DNA from: Cyprinodon diabolis
Taxonomy: Eukaryota; Chordata; Actinopteri; Cyprinodontiformes; Cyprinodontidae
Reading direction: 5' to 3'
DNA: 64,000 nucleotides
Assembly: GCA_030533445.1 (NCBI GenBank)
Contig: CM060069.1
Coordinates: 5,438,716-5,502,715, forward strand
Shown: positions 56,001-64,000 of the stretch, in pieces
Numbering within the stretch: the stretch's first letter is position 1
Layout: each line of letters starts with the position of its first letter
Program-made: the position numbers and the translations under genes
The notes under the pieces: generated by a model
Database searches by the model: none
The model's input: only the letters and a program-made list of their open reading frames with translations
What the model was told of the DNA's origin: nothing

Positions 56001-56564
56001 GGAAGTGTTTCCCACTTTGACCTTGGGGTTCGCAGCCCATACTCTGCACCCTTGGTGCTGTAGACTATTTTCCTAAAAGCTACAGTCAACTGCCTTCCGT
56101 TAAGGAAGTGTGTCCGTCAAAGAAATGTGTTCGTCAAGGAAAAAGAAATAGGAGAAATTGAGAGAAAGAGAAAAAAAAATTGGTACCCATTAATTCACTC
56201 AAATGCGTATATGTAAACATATACACTGGCCAGTCGCTTTATGGATTAGACAAACATGTGGCCTAACCGGGATAGGTCTCTCCTCTTTTAAGGGGATTAT
56301 TTTATAGTTTCTCTTTTTTTCATCTTATAAGAGAAGAAAATGAAAAAGAAAAATACCCAGAGAGTCCGTTTCAACTCGTATCCCTTCACTTTTCCTCCGC
56401 AGCCTCGCTCTCAAACCAATAATCGCTACCACTTTAGACGATACCGCTTCTTTTGTAATGTGCTTAAGGGACTGTACGGGAAAAGCGCAACCCAATATCG
56501 ATTTTCTCTTCAGTCTCGGTTTTTCGTAGAATCCTTGAGGGAAGTATACCGGAAAAACTCTAAC
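56001..56564. other. Non-coding, no gene recognised
   Basis: Overlapping open frames on both strands (56325-56636) have no recognised domain and are probably chance or repeat-derived. Confidence 0.35.
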
Positions 56565-56735
56565 CATATGTGGAGGTTTCTTCCTGTTACGAGAGAGTCT
56601 TTCTCTCCACTGTCGCTACAAGCATGTTTGGTGTGAGGGATTGCTGTTGAGTCAGTGGAATCAGCTGGTTTTCGCTTGTTAGAATACTTTGAACCAATCT
56701 GACTGTAGGATCTTTTTGTTCTGTTTCTGGGGAAT
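56565..56735 (+). repeat. L2-type LINE 3' UTR fragment
   Basis: atgtggaggtttcttcctgt, ctctccactgtcgctacaag and ccaatctgactgtaggatc; sense, without tail. Confidence 0.75.
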
Positions 56736-57896
56736 TGACCATAATTTCTTGAATGAACAAATGTCAAAACAACCCCCACTCCCCCCAGAATGGTTTGGAC
56801 TTTTAGAAAAAAAAAAGTCTTTAGTTTAAGATTCTCATAATACATTTTTTAGCACCAACATCTATTTTATTCTGATGTATTAGTGATTCTCACTTCAGCT
56901 TATGACCACAACGTTGGGTCAGTCAGATCCATTCATGGTTACTTTTGACAGATGCTCCTACATCCAATAAGGACCTTGTCAGTTTTTAATCACAGTTCGA
57001 CTCCTTTACGCTTTTACTTTACCTTCCCTCCTAAAATTCCTGCCTATTGTTTAAAAGCTCTTCCTCTTTTCGTATAGAAAAAAAACACAAATGTCACACA
57101 CATCTGTGAAGAAATATATTTTCAGAGAGAAAGAAGTCATTAAGTCTGTCCTCTTTGGACAAAAACAGATCAATACGACAGAAGAAGACTCATCAGCGGT
57201 AGATAACAGTACATCAGATCAATAATACAGCTTTTACGCACATTTAGTTTCCATAAATGCACTTGTATAGCTTAGTTTCAATCATGCAGAAACACTTTAC
57301 AGACTGTAGCTTTCACAGACATGCAGCTTTCATCATAACGACAAATTAAAAAGACAGGAAGATAAATGCTGAGAGGGCGAAACAGGAAATCAGAGAAGAT
57401 ATTTAAGACTGGTTGCTGACATAATACCAGCCTTTCTTTTTCTCTTGAAAATGAACTTGCAAAGAAGTAGAAAAAAAAAACAAGTGAGAGAAAATATAAT
57501 AAAAATAGGCCTAAACAAGATATTTTTTTCTGTGGTTATCAGACATTAGCATGCATTAATAGCACCTTCACATTTGATTAAAAACTGTGAATAAATCCAG
57601 GAGAAACTCGATCGCTGTAGAAGCTGTAAATAGATCATGTTCAGATGCAAATCTGGACCACTGTGACTTGATAATAGCTGAAATCACACAGAGGCTGACC
57701 TAATTAAAAACAGAATATTTGCTTGTTGGATGCTGTACTTCTTTTAACAGATCAGGAGGAGAAGATTTATTCCACAAGGCTGGACTAATATTTTATGTAT
57801 TTAATAAATCTAGCCAAATATCTGCAGTGGCAATTTACTGTGGGATTTAAAAAATCCTGAAAACATTCTAGTTTCTCCAAAATGCTGCAGTAATAT
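56736..57896. other. Intergenic, no gene recognised
   Basis: AT-rich. It could include distal mctp1 3' UTR, but nothing shows it. Confidence 0.35.
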
Positions 57897-57970
57897 TAGG
57901 GGCGGATTTAAGAAATTTGGGGCCCTAGGAAAAGGCAGGCAGGAGGCCCTCTGAATTAAGAAGAGAACAC
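57897..57970 (-). repeat. hAT-like end fragment
   Basis: ggggcggatttaagaaattt, tggggccctagg and ccctctgaattaagaagag match the right end (reverse complement) of the element at 35511-36427. It is cut at the L2 piece beginning near 57971. Confidence 0.65.
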
Positions 57971-58560
57971 CAATCCCAGTCGGCCTCAGCAGATGGCCGC
58001 TCACACTAAGCCTGATTCTGCTGGAGGTTTCTCCCTGTTAAAAGGTAGTTTTTCCTCTCCACTGTCGCTACAATTATGCTTAAGAGAAATATCAGCTTCG
58101 CTGCTGCCATCAACACCTTTGTTTATAGATTTTGGAGATAAGCCTGATTTTCAGTGTAGTCCTGTTTCTCTGACTGTGACTAACTGGATGTGCTCTCTTC
58201 ATCCTTTGACACAGGAGTTGGCTCGGAGCTCGTCTGCCTGGCTGTGTGTTTCCTGAACGGGGCTGCCTTTTACATCTGCATTATGAACCTCGGCTTCTGT
58301 CTCCTTGAACCCCAGTCGGCCTCGGCAGATGGCCGCTCACACTGAGCCTGGTTCTGCTGGAGGTTTCCTCCTGTTAAAAGGGAGTTTTTCCTCTCCACTG
58401 TCGCTACAAGCATGTTTAGTGTGAGGGATTGCCTTCGAGTCAAGGAATCGATGCAATCAGCTGGTTTTCCTTAGATAGAAAATATTGAATCAATTTGACT
58501 GTATTATCTGGTGAACTGTAAAGTGCCTTGAGATGACATAAATTGAATTAGGTTTTCATT
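57971..58560 (+). repeat. Two tandem L2-type LINE 3' UTR pieces
   Basis: The sequence ctggaggtttctccctgtta (58020) appears again as gaggtttcctcctgttaaaa (58362), with a second complete UTR end and tail following (ccttgagatgacataaattg). The tandem layout suggests two insertions or a duplication. Confidence 0.8.
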
Positions 58561-60574
58561 CTTCCATTTTTTGATAAAAATCAATACACAGAAATAAATA
58601 ATTAAAAGAATACAAAAACAAAATATCCACTGTTATGTATGTTGCAATTTCTCGGCTAAAAAGAAATAGCATGATGCATGAATCATTAACCAACAGGTAA
58701 AGGAAGCTAATCTGGGTTGAAATCAGTTCCAAATATCTTTGAGACCACTAGAGGTCACCAGCTCCCCTAAATCCAGATGTTTTCTCCACAGCTGCCGGAC
58801 TTGGAGCAGGCTGATATGTAGCAGCTGATCAGGGGTCATGTTGTGCAAAGATGAGTCACCTTTAAAACTGTGCTTCTTTTCGCCTAACCTACCATTATAT
58901 CACATGGATATAATCATGATTCGTTGTTAATAGCTAAGCTCAGCTAAAAACCACAGGATGGGTGGAGGATCAGCCCCCCACAGCCCTGAGGCCTTCTTCA
59001 CTTTCCTACAGACTCACAGGGACTTAACCTCCCACTACCATTAACAAAAACTGATAATAAGTTTGCAGAACATCTGGATAAAAAGCAGGAGTTTCATTTT
59101 ATATAAATAAGCAAAAGACTGTAAGACAGAAGGTGCTTTAATTCTTAGAAAATGGCATTCAGATAAACTGTGAACACATTCCTGAGATTTGAGCTGTTTC
59201 ATTCATCAGCCACCATCACGCATGCAAAGCTGTTTTATCCAAACTCAGAAAGGAATGCTATAGACCGGAGGTAAAAAAACTAGAAACTTCATATTTAAAT
59301 ATAAGGAATGCTAAACTGGGAATGCAAAAGAAAAAAGGTGCAATTAGTGGGTGCATTCCACGTGATCTGATTGTGTGCAATGGACATGCAAAACTGGTTT
59401 GGTTCCAACCCATTAATATAAATAAATTGCTATGGCTGCTGGCAGTTTGGGATTAAACAAAGATAAAGATCTCTAAACCATGGGGTAGGAGGTAATCATC
59501 ATTACCCCAAACAATGATGGCTAAATGCTGTTCATAGCGCACTGACAAGTAAATATTTTGATGTGCTTTAAACTACCTTAAAAAAGCAACAAGATGAAAA
59601 CAATAAGTTACATTTTAACAGATTAATTACCTAAACCAGGAAAAGACCCCCTAACCCATAGAAATTAAGAGAAGGTGCGACGCCCAGACTTACACGATGA
59701 GTTGGATTTACCTCAAACAAGTCCTTAAACAACCTCCTGACCAAAAATATTGCAATAATGTAATTATAAGTACAGTATTGGTCATTATGGTTTAATAAAA
59801 GCAATTCCCTGTCACCACATGTAAGGAATTCACACATTTTGTATTTGCATATGCTCCTTCCTGTATTATGCACAGTCTGCTAAGCAAGATATAAAAGCAG
59901 ACACAAAGAAATGTTTGAGCCCACTCTTCTGCTAATTTTACACAAGCAGTATTTATAGCACCCGGTCTGGAGATTATTTTTGCACACGCTACTCAGTTTG
60001 CACATGTTTTAAACAAGCAAACCTTTTTAAAATCACACCTTAATTCAAAATGATCCATTTCAGTTGAGAAATATTTTAGCAGTAGTTATCCTGAGAAAAA
60101 ATAAGTGAGATTTATTTGGTGCTAAATTCACACAATAGCACTGCTTTGCCTTGCTGACATGAATTAGAGGAAAAACAAAATTAAAGTATAAAAGTGAACG
60201 GTGCAGATCTAGGAGGATTTGACTAATAAGCAGCAGGAACAGCATGCAGCTCTGATTTTAGAAAAGTCACGCGCTGAAAATACATTCAATTCAAAAGAAA
60301 TGTTTTTAGAGAGTTCATGCAACACCAGCACTGCATGCAGACTGCACACGTAACATAAATTCATTTTTCATCACTTAAACATGTTTATATGCAGAAAAAT
60401 AAATGGAATAAAAAAAAAAAAAAAAATTGCATTTTCTTTCAAATACTTATAAAATAATTCAGTCTGGTAGGAACAAAATAAAAAACAAATATTTCTCTGC
60501 ATCTGAATCAAATATACAAGAGAAACTGTTAATAAATCAGATCTAAAATTACAATAAATTGACACAGTTTAGAG
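58561..60574 (-). other. mctp1 3' UTR and downstream, extent unknown
   Basis: This lies beyond the mctp1 stop. No gene recognised; AT-rich with no clear single poly(A) signal. Confidence 0.4.
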
Positions 60575-62431
60575 CTAGCTCGGGTTGGTCCTCCTGCGTT
60601 TGTTGGGGCTTTGTCCGGGATCCATCTTCAGATCATAATACTGCATCTGTCCAATTAGACGGATAACAATATACTTTAAACCATAACAACACGTTCCACT
60701 TGTTTCATGGCAGCTTTACTCACCATTTGAACATCAGACGGGACTCTGGACAGGAAGTCAAGAAGCTCGTTGTTATCGATCTTGTATGGATCGCGAAGCT
60801 TTTTGGTGAACTTATTCACACCTGTAGATTAGACATATACTTTTGTAAATCTGTTGTAATGATGTTTGATAAAGCTGTGTTTTAAATCAAGGGAAATTTT
60901 AAACAAATTCGCTGATTTTGTTTTATTACACTGCCTAAGGCCGAAAAAAATAAAAATACAGCCCAGAAAAGGCACTGGGGCTTAGTTCAACTTGAAAATC
61001 AGCAGTTTCAATATTTGTTCCAGATTTTTATGTTATCTTAGGTTTCTAAATGTTACATTTTGTTATTTCCACTGATTCTGAAAAATACTTGCTTCATAAA
61101 TGTTTTGTGGCCATCAAAATGCTTCAGTGTTATTCTATGGGTCAAATAGCTGAGTAAAAGCATTTGGCACAATTTGGCTCAATCTGGCACAGTTGGAGAG
61201 ATTTGGACACATTTTCCTTGCCTTAAATGCTTCTTTTTCCTATGCTGATTGTGGCACAACTTAACTGTTGCTTAGAAAAGTGTTTCTGCGTGCCTGCATA
61301 GATCTACACACTTGCTGCTACCCCTCTATCCTCCCTTCAGTGTGGAGGCAAACCCACTTTCAGCAAATGACCAGCATCTAAAGGGATAGAGTGAAAAAAT
61401 TAGCGGTCTATTATTGTCAAATGTAACATGGCCAAAACTGGTATGGCCCTGTTATTTTCCAGCATTACTGGAAAGGAGGCTTTTGTAACTGGTTTGATAG
61501 TACACTTACAGACACTGTCCATTTGCAATAATGAAAGAAAATGACTAAACAGTCATTACTCACCCCATGCGAGCACAAGGTATCGTAGTGGTATGAGGTA
61601 GAGCAGAAATGTGGCCAAACATAAGGCAGCAATCGCCAACGAGCTCAGAAAAGGCACTGTCCAGTTAAAGGTGCTGCAGTACAGGGAGGGGAGAAAGAAA
61701 AGGAGCAATAATGAATGTTTGAACGTTGACACTCAGCAGGTTTGATCCATATGGAAAATGATTAGTAGCTATATTTAACTGTTTTGTTTGTTCATTTAAT
61801 AAACGTTTTCCTACTGACTGTCTCTCCTTGAATACTGGGTCCATCTGTCCTCGCTTCATGACATGCTGCAGGTTTCTTCCTGTTAAAATTGAGTTTTTCC
61901 TCCCCACTGTCGCTACAAGCATGCTTAGTGTGAAGAATTGCCTTTGAGTCAATGAATCGATTAAATCAACTGGTTTTCCTTAGCTAGAAAACTTTGAATC
62001 AATCTGACTGTATGATTTGGTGGACTGTAAAGTGCCTTCAGATGACATGTGTTGTGAATTGACGCTATAGATGTAAACTGAATTGAACTGAGTTTGAAAT
62101 TGGAGCTTATAAATCACCTCTGACACGGAGCCCAGAAGGATTTAAAGGTATCTTTAGCATATGAGAGAAAGAAAAGCAAAGATACTAAGAATAGGTGAAC
62201 CACGAATCTCTTTCAAACCATCTCTGTGGGTTGTTGATCTCCTCAGCTTTTTGGTTCTAAACGCTTCAGAGCTTGCAGTCAATTTAAGGGTCACACACAT
62301 TAAAAACCGAAGAACACCTACTTCTTTAACCTCTCTCCAAACGATGCTACTTCATCCAGGGCACTCTGCACACTGATGAACACCTCCTGGATGGCGTAGA
62401 GTTTATCCATGAAGCCTTTGTGCTCTGAGTC
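60575..62431 (-). CDS. mctp1: MCTP1-type protein, last four coding exons (3' part of gene)
   Basis: Multiple-C2-domain membrane protein of ER and synaptic endosomes, calcium-binding (family knowledge). Minus-strand exons: 62431-62322, 61673-61564, 60821-60724 and 60646-60575 (stop TAG 60577), GT-AG, phases agree; 129 residues. Seen: [35 protein letters not shown], a transmembrane run ([20 protein letters not shown]), [25 protein letters not shown], and a basic tail [20 protein letters not shown]. The pattern GERxKNTFNW and [16 protein letters not shown] matches MCTP1 more than MCTP2 in the tail. The C2 domains and first membrane segment are upstream, beyond or not seen in this window. Intron 1 carries an L2 tail (61855-62090). 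Confidence 0.92.
61855..62090 (+). repeat. L2-type LINE 3' UTR with tail, in an mctp1 intron
   Basis: caggtttcttcctgttaaaa, cactgtcgctacaagcatgc and the tail taaactgaattgaact. It is sense to plus, so antisense to the gene. Confidence 0.85.
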
Positions 62432-63254
62432 CTGATGGGAGATGGATTAAATATCACATGTTTGGGTCTTTGAAGCTGATTTTATAAGCCTAGCTGGGCC
62501 AGTATGAAGGGTTGGAACTTTACTGTTGACTTAGTGGTAATAAAACTAAAATGATATATAGGTGCCTTTCAGTAATTCAGAACACTTTAGAAAAGCTTAG
62601 TCCAGGAATAACATGAAATGGGTATTTATATTAGACGGGTTAGCTATACACAGTGATTTACTGCATGTTTATTTGCATTAATTTAGATGGCGCTGTATTC
62701 AAATGAAGGAAAACCCAAAGTTGTGTTTCTCTGGGAATTAGAATAAAAGAAAAGGCAAATTATAAAAACAGTACTGTAAACTTCAAATTAATATTTTCAA
62801 TTACACAAACAAATATTCAAATTTTACCAGGGTCATTGATACAAGTATACTAGAAGTTTAGTAAAATATATACTTCATGAATTATGCAAAATTAAATTTT
62901 GAATTCTGAATTAGATTCAGCTTAATAAAATAAAACTCAACAGAGCTCCAACCACTTACGTTTGCCGTTTATACTTATCTTAAATACTTTGCACTGATTA
63001 TATTGTTACAGATTCTAGTTAAGCCAAATTCAAACTTAACTACCAGAAGGTTGTGGAGACTTTATTAAATTAATACGATCTTTTCAATGGTGTTGGCCAG
63101 TTATATGAGGGAAAATACCAGCTGAGTCTGTTTTTAATTTAACATTTGTATCTGACTCAGCTCAAGAATCCCAGACTTTTTTAATCAAAAAAGAACCTTT
63201 TGTTTTCATTATGAAATGATTATGGGATATTGTTGTTCATATCATTAATTATGT
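62432..63254 (-). other. mctp1 intron, no exon recognised
   Basis: AT-rich; nothing coding was seen upstream of the 62322-62431 exon up to the window end. Confidence 0.5.
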
Positions 63255-63575
63255 CATAAATGGCTACTCAGTGGGGCGGTGGGTAGATTCCGGGTTTGAT
63301 TCACGGCCTGGCATCCTTCTGCATGGAGTTTGCATGCTCTCCCTGTGCAGGCGTGGGTTCTCTCCAGGTACTCCGGCTTCCTCCCACAGTCCAAAAACAT
63401 GACTGTTAGGTTAATTGGATTATCTAAATTCTCCTTAGGTGTGAGTTTCTGTGAATGGTTGTTTGTCCTGTTTGTCTCTGTGTTGCCCTGCGATGGACTG
63501 GGGACCTGTCCAGGGTGGACCCCGCCTTGCTTGGGGTAAAGCGTGATGGATGGAAAAATGGATGGATGAATCATT
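63255..63575 (+). repeat. RTE-like retroposon with GGAT tail
   Basis: gggcggtgggtagattccgg, gagtttgcatgctctccctg, cttcctcccacagtccaaaa, ctgtccagggtggaccccg and a tail of tggatggatgaatc. It is the sense counterpart of 8821-9115. The ggatgg repeat at the 3' end suits Rex3/RTE. Confidence 0.75.
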
Positions 63576-64000
63576 TAGTAAACAAAAAGGTACATTTCAG
63601 TGTGCTTCAATACTTTTATAAACTCTATGCAGATTTGAAAGTTTCTTTTTAAGTAAATTAGGTGTAAGACTACATGAAGTGTATGTGAAAGTGTACTTTT
63701 TATATATCCAAAACAGACCGTTTATGAAGAGTGAAATCAAAGTATACCTGGAATGCTATTTTTCGAAAAAAAAATGTCCCAGTTTAGTCCCAAGAGGTAT
63801 GTTTTTGGTAAACTTCTAGTATTGTTACATCAGTAAATTGCACCTCAGTTATTTGTGCTGATATACTTTTGTCAATATTTAACATTTATATCTTAATCAT
63901 GTTTTACAGAACAGCTGCGAGTAGATTTGCTGCTTTTGAAGGTATAGAGGACGATTTTTTATTTACAGATGGATCATGTAAATAAGTGGTCCTCCTTATT
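63576..64000. other. Intronic sequence, nothing recognised
   Basis: AT-rich; runs off the window end. Confidence 0.4.

Overview
The window looks like vertebrate nuclear DNA from a teleost fish. It is AT-rich, has spliced genes with GT-AG introns, and carries many fish-type transposable elements (L2-type LINE tails, tRNA-derived SINEs, Tc1, PIF/Harbinger and hAT elements, TTAA elements). A killifish- or livebearer-like (atherinomorph) source is a guess from the repeat flavour only; nothing here fixes the species.

Three host genes can be read. (1) Positions 1284-3825 (+) hold the last five coding exons of a MEF2C-type transcription factor, from the transactivation region to the stop; the MADS/MEF2 exons lie left of the window. 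(2) Positions 27864-36871 (+) hold a complete eight-exon arrestin-domain gene of the ARRDC3 type (418 codons, two PPxY motifs), with a candidate poly(A) signal near 37827. (3) Positions 62431-60575 (-) hold the last four coding exons of an MCTP1-type gene (C-terminal transmembrane part). Human MEF2C, ARRDC3 and MCTP1 all lie in 5q14-q15, so this is a conserved neighbourhood, though compressed and rearranged here.

Most of the rest is mobile DNA. The commonest repeat is one LINE family: about twenty pieces, in both orientations, of an L2-type element, mostly its 3' untranslated region ending in the TGAATTGAATT tail. The longest (7715-9790, -) keeps endonuclease and reverse-transcriptase remnants. 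An intact Tc1 element with an open DD34E transposase lies at 20768-22015. An apparently complete PIF/Harbinger element with both partner genes (Myb/SANT-like protein and DDE transposase, converging) lies at 22947-25809 with a TAA target duplication. Two related TTAA-type non-autonomous elements (14582-15324 and 38571-39367) carry an exon-like piece of a P2X7-ballast-like protein; the second sits inside a tRNA-SINE with an exact TTAA duplication. Other non-autonomous DNA transposons are at 16307-16521, 35511-36427, 41659-42450, 43589-44257, 46938-47435, 48094-48691, 50017-51194 and 53297-54151 (the last with a perfect 8-bp duplication and a hAT BED-finger exon). There are also L1-, R4/Dong- and other non-LTR fragments. 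No tRNA gene (other than SINE heads), rRNA gene or CRISPR array was seen.

Unexplained structures worth attention include a 24-bp perfect hairpin (11357-11406), a 29-bp near-perfect hairpin in arrdc3 intron 1 (30381-30450), a 32-bp palindrome (25998-26029) and a CpG-rich, CCAAT-bearing patch in arrdc3 intron 1 (about 29890-30180) that could be an internal promoter.
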